A stretch of 64,000 bases of DNA from Streptomyces sp. NBC_00443 (GTDB lineage Bacteria; Actinomycetota; Actinomycetes; Streptomycetales; Streptomycetaceae): assembly GCF_036014175.1 (NCBI RefSeq), contig NZ_CP107917.1, forward strand, positions 5,456,001 through 5,520,000, written 5' to 3'. A model generated the notes under the pieces. The model was not told where the DNA came from. It did no database searches and was given only the letters and a program-made list of their open reading frames with translations. Below, in pieces: positions 1 through 8,006 of the stretch; positions within the stretch are counted from its first letter, which is position 1; the number at the start of each line of letters is the position of its first letter. The position numbers and the translations under genes are program-made.

Positions 1-104
1 AGCGTGCCGAGCGCCATTCCGCTGGTGTAGTCGACGAGCGCGACCCCGGTCGCGCCCTCGATCGAAGCGAGGCATTCCTTCAGCGTGGTCTCGGTGTTGG
101 CCAT
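1..104 (-). CDS. Roadblock/LC7 domain protein (3' end cut off by window edge)
   Basis: Only the first 34 codons are present; the gene runs leftward out of the window. It starts at ATG 104 with GAGAGGA upstream. The peptide begins MANTETTLKECL and contains ALVDYTSGMALGT, nearly the same motif as ALVDWTSGLALGT in the protein encoded at 1483-1875, so the two are paralogues. Roadblock/LC7 proteins are small alpha/beta proteins that usually partner small Ras-like GTPases. The start lies only 14 bases after the stop of the gene at 119-616, so it is probably the last visible gene of the same operon. No GTPase is visible in the window. The family call rests on the N-terminus only. Confidence 0.7.
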   Translation of the reverse strand, partial: MANTETTLKECLASIEGATGVALVDYTSGMALGT

Positions 105-118
105 GACGTGTGTTCCTC

Positions 119-616
119 TCAACTCTCAGTAGTGGTACGCGCGTTGGTGTTGCTGCGTGCGGCGCGCGCGGTTCTCGTGCGGGTGGGCATGGGTTTGGCG
201 GGCTCCTTGGCGGCGCTCTTGGCAGGGCTGCGGCGCACAGGTGCCGCCTCCGCGTCGACGAGCTCCCCGATCCGGGCACCCGCGCGGCGGCCCTCCAGGT
301 GCAGCCGGCCGACGTTGACGCCGTCCTGGGCGAGCAGCGTCAGCACGGCGGTACGGCCCGCGGCGTACGTCGCCACATAGCCCTCCGTGCCGCGCATGAG
401 CAGTTCGCGGAAGTCGCCGCGGCCGGTCGCGTCCGTCACCCGCACCGCGACGCCGAGCGCGGCGGCGGTGAGGGCGGCGAGGCCGTCCGGTTCGACGCCG
501 GGGGTGTCGTGGGCGAGGACGAGGCCGTCCACACCGGCCGCGAGTGCTCCGGTCAGCTGGGGCACGCGGGCTCTGAGCCGGCGGAACTCGTCGAGTATCG
601 GGACCTCGGCCGCCAT
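119..616 (-). CDS. Roadblock/LC7 domain protein with basic C-terminal tail
   Basis: A 165-residue protein. The ATG at 616 is chosen because GAGAGGAGA precedes it; an in-frame ATG at 724 would overlap the preceding gene and add a proline/arginine-rich stretch with no conserved look. Residues 1 to about 125 fit a roadblock/LC7 fold (VDGLVLAHDTPG, then TEGYVATYAAG and GVNVGRLHLEGR). Residues from about 126 on are an Ala/Lys/Arg/Thr-rich tail that may be disordered or bind nucleic acid or membrane. It is third in a minus-strand operon with two other roadblock proteins and a PATAN-type regulator. This suggests a signalling scaffold rather than an enzyme; no partner GTPase is seen. The exact role is unknown. 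Confidence 0.75.
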   Translation of the reverse strand: MAAEVPILDEFRRLRARVPQLTGALAAGVDGLVLAHDTPGVEPDGLAALTAAALGVAVRVTDATGRGDFRELLMRGTEGYVATYAAGRTAVLTLLAQDGVNVGRLHLEGRRAGARIGELVDAEAAPVRRSPAKSAAKEPAKPMPTRTRTARAARSNTNARTTTES

Positions 617-704
617 CAGGTGTCTCCTCTCGGCGCGGGACCGCTGCGGTGGGCGCCGCGGCTCGGGCGGCCCGGGCGGCTCGCGGTCCTCGAAGGGTTT
701 GCGG

Positions 705-1486
705 TCAAAGGGCCTCCAGCGCATCCCTGACCCTCTTCAGCAGCGCGATGTAGGGATCGGCTGTGTCGGACGGGGGGTCTTCGACGGCGGGCGGCGGCTG
801 TGGGGCCACGAGCCCCGCCGCGGCCAGCCGCCGTATGTGCACCAGCGTGTGGAACGCCGGCCGGCCCAGCTCCCGCGCGATGTCCGTGGCCCGTCGTACG
901 CCGTCCACCAGGGCGAGTACGGCGGCCTGTCGGGGCGGCACCGCGGGCGCCGCGACCGGGTCGGCCCGGATCAGGGCGCGCCGTCCGTCGCCGGGTCGGG
1001 CCAGATGCGCAGCAGCAGGGCCCGGCGGCGCAGCGTCTCGCGCTCCACGGCGACGACCGGCACGGGATGCACGGAGGCGAGCCAGTGCGCGGTGCCGTAG
1101 CGGAAGCGGCCGGGCGTGCTGCTGGGCGCGAGCGCGAAGTATGCGGCGTCGTACAAGGCGCTCACCTGCGCCAGCTCCAGCGCCCCCGGCGTGACACCGT
1201 GCCGCAGCAGCCGCCCCTCGTCGGCCCCGGCCTCGGCGTCCCGCCACGCCTCGGCGTCGAGGGTGCCGTGAGCCGCGAGCAGCTCGTCGAGACCGGGAGC
1301 GAGCGGGCTCTCGGCGTGCACCACCCGGCCCTCGGCGAGGTGGAGCGTGCCGTGCTCGCGGTCCAGGACGCCGGTGGCCCGCTCGTCCGCGAGGCGGGTC
1401 AGCATCGGGGAGACACCGCCCGCTCGCTGGTGCGCCGTCTGCCGGTCCCGTACCGGCAGCCGCGGTGGTGGTGTGAGCACGGTCAT
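705..1486 (-). pseudogene. PATAN/DUF4388-type plus winged-helix regulator, apparently split by a single-base frameshift
   Basis: Translation from ATG 1486 (overlapping the upstream roadblock gene's stop as ATGA) gives 171 residues resembling a PATAN/DUF4388 domain (ERATGVLDREHGTLHLAEGR) and stops at 971 after PDPATDGAP. The -1 frame then continues without a break as LIRADP, followed by a winged-helix-like stretch (VLALVDGVRRATDIAREL, then FHTLVHIRRLAAAGLV) to 705. The frame change falls at GCGCCCTGA; one extra C would give a continuous 260-residue protein reading APLIRADP. Part of the track beyond the shift has normal coding character only in the new frame. It could be a true mutation, programmed -1 slippage or a sequencing error in a C run. 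Two separate genes are less likely because the second half lacks a good start. Confidence 0.6.
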
Positions 1487-1875
1487 CTCAGCACCAGCCG
1501 TTCGGCCATCTCGCCGAGCCGGATGCGGGCCAGCGCGAGATTGCCGTCCGTGCGGGACAGCCACAGGTACAGGAACACACTGCTGTCGAACGTCGTCGGC
1601 ACGAACCGGAGCACGTGATAGCTGTCCCGGTTGCTGAGGATCACGTCCTCGACGGGCGGATCCGTGGCGTCGGAGCCGTCCTCCGGCCCGAAGGCGTGCT
1701 GCTCGGCGGCCAGCCGTGCCAGCTCCGCCGCCTCGGCGGCCGCCGTTTCGTGGTCGCCGCCCGGAGGATCGCCCACCGTGCCCAGGGCCAGCCCGCTCGT
1801 CCAGTCGACCAACGCAGCACCACGCGCACCTGGCAGCCGCATCGTCTCCAGCAAGCACTCGTCGATTCCGGGCAC
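1483..1875 (-). CDS. Roadblock/LC7 domain protein, first gene of the signalling operon
   Basis: A 130-residue protein with GTG start at 1875 preceded by GGGAGGGGAG. It has the roadblock-type motif ALVDWTSGLALGT near residue 22, a central Ala/Glu-rich helix and a C-terminal strand/helix (YHVLRFVPTTFDSS, then LALARIRLGEMAERL). Its stop overlaps the start of the PATAN-type regulator by four bases (ATGA), indicating translational coupling. Roadblock proteins commonly act with small GTPases, as in Streptomyces conservons, but the other conservon parts (histidine kinase, DUF742 protein, GTPase) are not visible downstream within the window. The paralogue at 1-104 shares its signature motif. The role is inferred from family only. 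Confidence 0.8.
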   Translation of the reverse strand: MPGIDECLLETMRLPGARGAALVDWTSGLALGTVGDPPGGDHETAAAEAAELARLAAEQHAFGPEDGSDATDPPVEDVILSNRDSYHVLRFVPTTFDSSVFLYLWLSRTDGNLALARIRLGEMAERLVLR

Positions 1876-2052
1876 CGTCGCTCCCCTCCCGCCTCGGGGT
1901 CCGGCTGAGTGACCGCCAAACTACGCAACGTGTGTGCGGCGAGTGAGCGTTCGGGCATTTTCCAGTGGAACATGCGCCGAGTGACTAGGGTGGGTCAACT
2001 GACCCTGTTTTCACGGGGCTTGATCGCATATGGCGTACTGCCGGGTGTTGAC
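1876..2052 (-). promoter_or_regulatory. Upstream region of the roadblock operon with a palindrome over a possible -35
   Basis: A 177-base gap between two minus-strand genes. It contains the perfect inverted repeat GGGTCA-AC-TGACCC (1992-2005). On the minus strand this overlaps TTGACC (1998-1993), which reads as a -35 element; 18 bases further on is CATGTT, a weak -10. The dyad could be an operator or, less likely, a terminator for the PLP decarboxylase gene, since no T-run follows on the minus strand. Confidence 0.35.
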
Positions 2053-3462
2053 CTACGTCAACGGCGCCGACGTGCCCAAGGTGGTGAGCGAGGCCGCGTG
2101 CGCCCCTCCCGATTCGGCCACGATCTCGTCGAGCGACTGCGGCTCGCGCACGGTCGCGAAGGCGATGCCCCCGGCGCCGTCCGGCACGAAACCGTGGATG
2201 CCGGGCCGGGCCAGGGAGTTGTACGCGTAGTGGTGCGCGAAGTAGTACGCCCCCGTGTCCAGCGCCGCCGCGAAGTCCCCCTGCTCCAGCAACGGCAGCG
2301 CGGCTCCCTCGGCCAGCAGGTCTCCCGAGAAGCAGGCCGGTCCGGCCACGTCCTGCACCACGGCCGGACCCTCCTTCGCGCGCCCCTTGCCGTCGTACGC
2401 GGCGATCCTGAGCGGCCAGCTCCCCGGCGCGTACACCGTTCGCGTGGCGACCTGCACACCCGCGTGCGTCACCGCCACCGGCCGCCCGCCCGCGCTCTTG
2501 GCGTACTCGACCCGCGCCACGACCGTCCCGTGCTTGGCCAGCAGCGACCTTCCGAACTCGGTGACCAGCCCGTACCGCCCGTCGAACAGCCCGGGTACCG
2601 CCTCGCCCAGCAGTCGCACGTATTGCGCATACGTCGGTGTCGTCAGGTCCGAGGCGAAGTTCACCGGCAGCCCGCCGCCGATGTCGAGCGTGTCGATCTG
2701 CCGCCGCCCGATCCGCCCGTTGATCTCCTCGGCGAGGGCGTACGCCTCCGCGACCCCCTGCGCCATGAGCGACAGGGGGATGCCCTGCGAGCCGGTGTGC
2801 GCATGCAGCCGCGTCAGCCACGGGCGGTCCTGATACGCCCGTACGACCCACTCCCGCGCCCCCTCGTCGCGTAGCGCCACCCCGAACTTCGACGTCGCCG
2901 TGGCCGTGGACGTCGCCTCGATGGAACCCCCGCCGACCTGCGGGTTCACCCGGATCCCGAGCGGGGAGCGGCTGGCCGCCGACTTCATCAGGGCGTCGAT
3001 GCGGTCCAGCTCCTGCGGGTTGTCCGCGTTGACGGCGATGCCCAGCGCCAGCGCCTCCCGCAGTTCGGCCGGCGTCTTGGCGGGCGAGTCCAGGACCGTC
3101 ATCTCCGGACCCAGCCCCGCAGCCCGTGCCAGCGCCAGCTCACCCGGGCTCGCCACCTCCGCGCCGATGCCCTCCTCGCGCAGCAGTCGCACCACCGCCA
3201 CCAGCGGGGTCGCCTTCACCGCGAAGGCGTGCAGCACGGGCGTGCCCGGCGCCACCACCGCGTCGAACGCCGCCCGCAGCGCTGCCGCCGACTCCCGGAT
3301 GCCGGTGACGTCGAGCAGGCCGACGATCGGGGAGCCGGGCCCGAGCAGCCCCTGCTCCACGGCCGCCCGCACCGCCTCGTCCCGCCGGACCACCCGCTCG
3401 GCGTCCTGCGCCGGCATCCCGGCTCCGCTGCCTGCTCCGTCGCCCACGCCATCCCCCGTCAT
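2053..3462 (-). CDS. Fold-III PLP-dependent decarboxylase, diaminopimelate-decarboxylase-like
   Basis: Starting at ATG 3462 (AGGGGG eight bases upstream) the protein has 469 residues. Alternative ATGs lie at 3510 and 3417. It shows the alanine-racemase-like TIM barrel of LysA/ornithine decarboxylase enzymes: AFAVKAT supplies the PLP-binding lysine, HTGSQG and DIGGGLPVN match phosphate-binding segments, EFGRSL follows, and ACFSGD in the C-terminal beta domain corresponds to the active-site CxSxD region. The family decarboxylates amino acids such as diaminopimelate, but LysA consensus is usually YAVKAN and HIGSQ, so the substrate may differ. It stands alone, divergent from hutU with about 160 bases between starts. 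It is not obviously part of lysine biosynthesis, and its substrate is unknown. Confidence 0.75.
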   Translation of the reverse strand: MTGDGVGDGAGSGAGMPAQDAERVVRRDEAVRAAVEQGLLGPGSPIVGLLDVTGIRESAAALRAAFDAVVAPGTPVLHAFAVKATPLVAVVRLLREEGIGAEVASPGELALARAAGLGPEMTVLDSPAKTPAELREALALGIAVNADNPQELDRIDALMKSAASRSPLGIRVNPQVGGGSIEATSTATATSKFGVALRDEGAREWVVRAYQDRPWLTRLHAHTGSQGIPLSLMAQGVAEAYALAEEINGRIGRRQIDTLDIGGGLPVNFASDLTTPTYAQYVRLLGEAVPGLFDGRYGLVTEFGRSLLAKHGTVVARVEYAKSAGGRPVAVTHAGVQVATRTVYAPGSWPLRIAAYDGKGRAKEGPAVVQDVAGPACFSGDLLAEGAALPLLEQGDFAAALDTGAYYFAHHYAYNSLARPGIHGFVPDGAGGIAFATVREPQSLDEIVAESGGAHAASLTTLGTSAPLT

Positions 3463-3546
3463 GTCGTCGCCCCCTGTCACGTCGTCGTAGGAGCCCACGC
3501 ATCCAGCCAAACACCCGGGACGCCCCGATGCTGGCGCACGGATGTA

Positions 3547-3582
3547 TTGACTAGTTCTATTCAGGAGACCAGGATGTGAATA
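3547..3582 (+). promoter_or_regulatory. Likely hutU promoter with overlapping dyad
   Basis: TTGACT (3547-3552) and CAGGAT (3570-3575) are separated by 17 bases, a good vegetative-type promoter. The hexamers TATTCA (3558-3563) and TGAATA (3577-3582) form an inverted repeat with a 13-base spacer centred on the -10, as expected for a repressor operator. An in-frame GTG at 3576 falls immediately after the -10, which argues against starting HutU there. Confidence 0.55.
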
Positions 3583-3626
3583 TCAACCTCAACAGTTCGC
3601 AGTCACAGTCCGCTGGGAGGCAGACC

Positions 3627-5291
3627 ATGTCAGGACCCCGCCCCGTCCGAGCACCGCGCGGTACGGAACTGAGTGCCCTGGGATGGCAGCAGGAGGCCGC
3701 CCTGCGGATGCTGCAGAACAACCTCGACCCCGAGGTCGCCGAGCACCCCGACAAGCTCGTGGTCTACGGCGGCACCGGCAAGGCCGCCCGCGACTGGCGC
3801 TCCTTCGACGCGATGGTGCGCACGCTGAAGGGCCTGAAGCAGGACGAGACGATGCTCGTCCAGTCCGGCCGCCCCGTCGGCGTCATGCAGACCCACGAGT
3901 GGGCCCCGCGCGTCCTCATCGCCAACTCCAACCTCGTCGGCGACTGGGCCAACTGGGAGGAGTTCCGCCGCCTGGAACAGCTGGGTCTGACCATGTACGG
4001 CCAGATGACGGCCGGCTCCTGGATCTACATCGGCACCCAGGGCATCCTCCAGGGCACCTACGAGACCTTCGCCGCCGTCGCCGCGAAGAAGTTCAACGGC
4101 ACCCTCGCCGGGACCATCACCCTCACCGCCGGCCTCGGCGGCATGGGCGGCGCCCAGCCGCTCGCCGTGACCATGAACGACGGCGTCGCGATCTGCATCG
4201 ACTGCGACCCGCGTGCCATCGAGCGGCGCATCGAGCACCGGTACCTCGACGTGAAGGCCGACTCGCTCGACCACGCCCTCCAGCTGGCCACCGAGGCCCG
4301 TGACGCCCGCCGTCCGCTGTCCATCGGCGTCCTCGGCAACGCGGCCGAACTGCTCCCGCAGCTCCTCTCGATGGGCGCCCCCATCGACATCGTCACCGAC
4401 CAGACCTCGGCACACGACCCGCTGGCCTACCTGCCGCTCGGCGTCGACTTCGACGACATGGCCTCCTACGCGGCCAAGGACCCGGCGGGCTTCACCACCC
4501 GGGCCCGCGAGTCCATGGCCAGGCACGTCGAGGCCATGGTCGGCTTCATGGACGCCGGCGCCGAGGTCTTCGACTACGGCAACTCGATCCGCGGCGAGGC
4601 CCAACTCGCCGGATACGACCGGGCGTTCGCCTTCCCGGGCTTTGTGCCGGCCTACATCCGCCCCCTGTTCTGCGAGGGCAAGGGCCCCTTCCGCTGGGCC
4701 GCCCTCTCGGGCGACCCGGCCGACATCGCCAAGACCGACAAGGCGATCCTGGACCTGTTCCCGGAGAACGAGTCCCTCGCCCGCTGGATCAAGCTGGCCG
4801 GCGAGCGGGTGCACTTCCAGGGTCTGCCCGCACGCATCTGCTGGCTCGGCTACGGCGAGCGGGACAAGGCCGGCGAGCGCTTCAACGACATGGTGGCTTC
4901 GGGAGAGCTCGCCGCACCGCTGGCCATCGGGCGCGACCACCTCGACTGCGGTTCCGTCGCCTCTCCCTACCGTGAGACCGAGGCCATGCTCGACGGGTCC
5001 GACGCGATCGCCGACTGGCCGCTGCTGAACGCCATGGTGAACGTGGCATCCGGTGCGTCGTGGGTGTCCCTTCACCACGGGGGCGGCGTGGGGATGGGGC
5101 GGTCCATCCACGCGGGCCAGGTGACGGTGGCCGACGGCACGAAGCTCGGCGGCGAGAAGATTCGCCGGGTCCTCACGAACGACCCCGGGATGGGCGTCAT
5201 CCGGCATGTCGACGCCGGGTACGACATCGCGGAGTCGGTTGCCGACGAGCGGGACGTCCGCGTCCCGATGCGCGAAGGTGACGACGCGTGA
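3627..5291 (+). CDS. hutU: Urocanate hydratase (urocanase)
   Basis: HutU converts urocanate to 4-imidazolone-5-propanoate, the second step of histidine breakdown, in the cytoplasm using tightly bound NAD. The 554-residue protein is typical for the family. Visible motifs include VYGGTGKAARDW, ANSNLVGDWA, the glycine-rich TAGLGGMGGAQ NAD site, TDQTSAHDPL, FDYGNSIRGEA and GRDHLDCGSVASP. ATG 3627 is chosen because GGGAGG lies six bases upstream and because the promoter sits over the further upstream GTG. It heads an operon of four histidine-utilisation genes, with its stop overlapping the next start by four bases. The first enzyme, histidine ammonia-lyase (HutH), is not in this window. Confidence 0.97.
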   Translation: MSGPRPVRAPRGTELSALGWQQEAALRMLQNNLDPEVAEHPDKLVVYGGTGKAARDWRSFDAMVRTLKGLKQDETMLVQSGRPVGVMQTHEWAPRVLIANSNLVGDWANWEEFRRLEQLGLTMYGQMTAGSWIYIGTQGILQGTYETFAAVAAKKFNGTLAGTITLTAGLGGMGGAQPLAVTMNDGVAICIDCDPRAIERRIEHRYLDVKADSLDHALQLATEARDARRPLSIGVLGNAAELLPQLLSMGAPIDIVTDQTSAHDPLAYLPLGVDFDDMASYAAKDPAGFTTRARESMARHVEAMVGFMDAGAEVFDYGNSIRGEAQLAGYDRAFAFPGFVPAYIRPLFCEGKGPFRWAALSGDPADIAKTDKAILDLFPENESLARWIKLAGERVHFQGLPARICWLGYGERDKAGERFNDMVASGELAAPLAIGRDHLDCGSVASPYRETEAMLDGSDAIADWPLLNAMVNVASGASWVSLHHGGGVGMGRSIHAGQVTVADGTKLGGEKIRRVLTNDPGMGVIRHVDAGYDIAESVADERDVRVPMREGDDA

Positions 5292-6583
5292 CGCAGCATT
5301 CGGGCGGGCACGGCAACGCTTCGGTGGAAGCTGAGGTCTCGTCGCCGTCCGCGGGCGGTGGCTCGTTCCACGACATGTGGCGGGACCTCCTCCCCATCGG
5401 CCGGCACCCCGCCTCCCGCGGGTACCGGCGCTTCGCCTGGACCGGTGTGGACGTCGAATGCCGGGCCTGGTTCAAGGAGCAGGCCGAAGCCCGCGGGCTC
5501 GCCTACGAGGTCGACCGCAACGGGAACCAGTGGGCCTGGCTCGGGGACCCCGCCGCCGGGGACGCGGTCGTCACCGGGTCGCATCTCGACTCCGTGCCCG
5601 ACGGCGGAGCCTTCGACGGCCCCCTCGGTGTCGTGTCCTCCTTCGCCGCGCTCGATGAACTGCGCGGCAGGGGCGCCGACTTCACCAAGCCCCTCGCCAT
5701 CGTCAACTTCGGCGACGAGGAGGGCGCCCGGTTCGGGCTCGCCTGTGTCGGGTCCCGGCTCACCGGCGGGCAGCTCACCGTCGAGGGCGCCCACAAGCTG
5801 ACCGACGGCGAGGGCGTCAGCCTGCCCCGGGCCATGGAGGCCGCCGGCTACGACCCCGACACCATCGGCGCCGATCCGGAGCGGCTCGCCCGCATCGGGG
5901 CCTTCGTCGAGCTCCATGTCGAGCAGGGCCGTGCCCTCGACCTGTCCGGCGACCGGGTCGGCATCGCCAGCGCCATCTGGCCGCACGGCCGATGGCGGTT
6001 CGACTTCAGGGGCGAGGCCAACCACGCCGGGACCACACGGCTCGTGGACCGGCGCGACCCCATGCTGTCCTACGCCGAGACCGTGCTCGCCGCCCGCCGC
6101 GAGGCCGAACTCGCCGGTGCCGTCGCCACCTTCGGCAAGATCGCCGTCGAGCCCAACGGCGTCAACGCCATCCCCTCCCTGGTGCGCGGCTGGCTCGACT
6201 CCCGTGCCGAGGACCAGGCGAGCCTGGACCGCGTGGTCGGCGGCATCGAGAAGGCGGCCGGCGAGTACGCGGCAGCCCACGGCATCGACCTCGACGTCGT
6301 CCGCGAGTCCTTCACGCCGGTCGTCGAGTTCGACCACGCCCTGCGCGACGAACTCGCCCGCATCCTCGGCCAGGAGAGGGAACCCGAGCTCAAGGTTCCC
6401 GTCCTGGGCACCGGCGCCGGACACGACGCCGGAATCCTGTCCGGGAGCATCCCGACCGCCATGCTGTTCGTACGCAACCCCACGGGCGTCTCGCACTCCC
6501 CGGCCGAGTTCGCCGCCGAGGACGACTGTGTGGCCGGAGTCATCGCCCTCGCCGACGTACTGGAAGGACTGGCCTGCACGTGA
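5288..6583 (+). CDS. M20-family amidohydrolase (allantoate/N-carbamoyl amino acid type) in the hut operon
   Basis: A 431-residue zinc-dependent hydrolase. The metal-binding pattern of the M20 allantoate amidohydrolase/carbamoylase group is clear: GSHLDSVPDGGAFDG, then NFGDEEGARFG, ELHVEQGRALD, and near the C-terminus TGAGHDAGILS. The start GTG overlaps the hutU stop (GTGA), so translation is coupled. Its place between hutU and hutF suggests that it hydrolyses N-formyl-L-glutamate (the HutF product) to glutamate, replacing the unrelated HutG; that role is inferred from position. Allantoate or N-carbamoyl amino acids are the family's usual substrates and remain possible. About 20 residues at the N-terminus are Ser/Gly-rich and probably non-catalytic. 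Confidence 0.85.
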   Translation: MTQHSGGHGNASVEAEVSSPSAGGGSFHDMWRDLLPIGRHPASRGYRRFAWTGVDVECRAWFKEQAEARGLAYEVDRNGNQWAWLGDPAAGDAVVTGSHLDSVPDGGAFDGPLGVVSSFAALDELRGRGADFTKPLAIVNFGDEEGARFGLACVGSRLTGGQLTVEGAHKLTDGEGVSLPRAMEAAGYDPDTIGADPERLARIGAFVELHVEQGRALDLSGDRVGIASAIWPHGRWRFDFRGEANHAGTTRLVDRRDPMLSYAETVLAARREAELAGAVATFGKIAVEPNGVNAIPSLVRGWLDSRAEDQASLDRVVGGIEKAAGEYAAAHGIDLDVVRESFTPVVEFDHALRDELARILGQEREPELKVPVLGTGAGHDAGILSGSIPTAMLFVRNPTGVSHSPAEFAAEDDCVAGVIALADVLEGLACT

Positions 6584-7929
6584 CGCCCGCCCAGCAGACC
6601 CGTACCTACTGGCTGGAACACGCCTGGCTCGGCACCCACGTCGAGCCGGGAGTGGCCGTCGAGGTCGCGGACGGCCGCATCGCCGCCGTCCGCACCGGCG
6701 CGCAAACCCCGCCTCCGGGCGCCGAGATCCTCCGCGGCCTGACGCTCCCCGGCCTTTCCAACGCCCACTCCCACGCCTTCCACCGCGCCCTGCGCTCCAC
6801 GGTCCAGGTCGGCTCCGGCACCTTCTGGACCTGGCGTGAGGTCATGTACGCCACCGCCGACCGGCTGACCCCGGAGACCTACCGCGATCTCGCCCGCGCG
6901 GTGTACGCGGAGATGGCGCTGGCGGGGATCACGTCCGTCGGCGAGTTCCACTACGTGCATCACGCGCCGGGCGGCACCCCCTACGCCGACCCCAACGCCA
7001 TGGGCGAGGCCCTCGTCGAGGCCGCCGCCGACGCCGGCATCCGCATCACCCTCCTCGACACCGTCTACCTGTCCTCCGGCTTCGGACAGCCCCCCGACAA
7101 CCACCAGCTCCGCTTCTCCGACGGCAGCGCGGAGGCCTGGGCCGAACGCTGTTCAGTTCTCAAGGACCGGGATCACGCACGGATCGGGGCGGCGGTCCAC
7201 TCCGTACGGGCCGTGCCCGCCGACCAGTTGGCGACCGTGGCCCGGTGGGCCGAGGAGCGGCGGGCCCCGCTGCATGTGCACCTGTCCGAGCAGACCGCCG
7301 AGAACGACGCCTGCCGGGAGGCCCACGGCTGCACGCCCACCCGGCTGCTCGCCGACCACGGTGTCCTCGGGCCGCGCACCACCGGCGTCCACAACACCCA
7401 CCTCACCGACGAGGACATCGCCCTCATCGGCGGCAGCGGCACCGGCACCTGCATGTGCCCGACGACCGAGCGGGACCTGGCGGACGGCATCGGACCCGCC
7501 GTCGCCCTCCAGCGGGCCGGCTCCCCGCTCTCCCTCGGCTCCGACAGCCACGCCGTGATCGACCTGCTCGAAGAGGCGCGCGCCATGGAGCTGAACGAGC
7601 GCCTGCGCACCCGGACGCGGGGTCACTGGACGGCGGCTGCCCTCCTGCGGGCGGCCTCGGCCGATGGCCACGCGGCCCTCGGCTGGGACGGCGCGGGAGC
7701 CATCGAACCCGGCGCGCTCGCCGACCTCACGACGATCGTGCTCGACTCGGTCAGGACGGCAGGGCCGCTTGCGCGGCTCGGGGCCGAGACGGCCGTATTC
7801 GCTGCGTCGGCAGCAGACGTGTCGCATACGGTCGTGGCAGGTCGGCACGTCGTACGCGACGGGGCCCACACTCTCGTACCGGATGTGCCGAAAGCCCTCG
7901 CGGACGCCGTCGAAGCCCTGCGCGGATGA
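6580..7929 (+). CDS. hutF: Formimidoylglutamate deiminase
   Basis: HutF removes ammonia from N-formimidoyl-L-glutamate to give N-formyl-L-glutamate, in the branch of histidine breakdown that has two hydrolytic steps. The 449-residue amidohydrolase-superfamily protein carries the metal-binding GLSNAHSHAFHRAL, a histidine in VHSVRAVP, HVHLSEQTAEN, and the catalytic aspartate in LGSDSHAVIDLLEEAR. The start GTG 6580 overlaps the previous stop as GTGA. The gap to hutI (77 bases) is the only one in the operon. Length and motifs match the family well; a guanine deaminase or chlorohydrolase is less likely given its neighbours. Confidence 0.92.
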   Translation: MTPAQQTRTYWLEHAWLGTHVEPGVAVEVADGRIAAVRTGAQTPPPGAEILRGLTLPGLSNAHSHAFHRALRSTVQVGSGTFWTWREVMYATADRLTPETYRDLARAVYAEMALAGITSVGEFHYVHHAPGGTPYADPNAMGEALVEAAADAGIRITLLDTVYLSSGFGQPPDNHQLRFSDGSAEAWAERCSVLKDRDHARIGAAVHSVRAVPADQLATVARWAEERRAPLHVHLSEQTAENDACREAHGCTPTRLLADHGVLGPRTTGVHNTHLTDEDIALIGGSGTGTCMCPTTERDLADGIGPAVALQRAGSPLSLGSDSHAVIDLLEEARAMELNERLRTRTRGHWTAAALLRAASADGHAALGWDGAGAIEPGALADLTTIVLDSVRTAGPLARLGAETAVFAASAADVSHTVVAGRHVVRDGAHTLVPDVPKALADAVEALRG

Positions 7930-8006
7930 CGCGGCGCCGCCCACCCGGGCGGTCCGCCTCCGCCCCCGAACCCGACCCCACCGCCGACCAGGCCACCAAG
8001 GACGCC

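Noticed and set aside
3463..3510. Sixteen-codon upstream extension of the PLP decarboxylase
   Set aside because: It is Gly/Asp-rich, and the ATG at 3462 has a much better ribosome site.
3576..3626. Seventeen-codon upstream extension of HutU
   Set aside because: The GTG at 3576 falls directly after the predicted -10 and within the dyad; ATG 3627 has a proper ribosome site.
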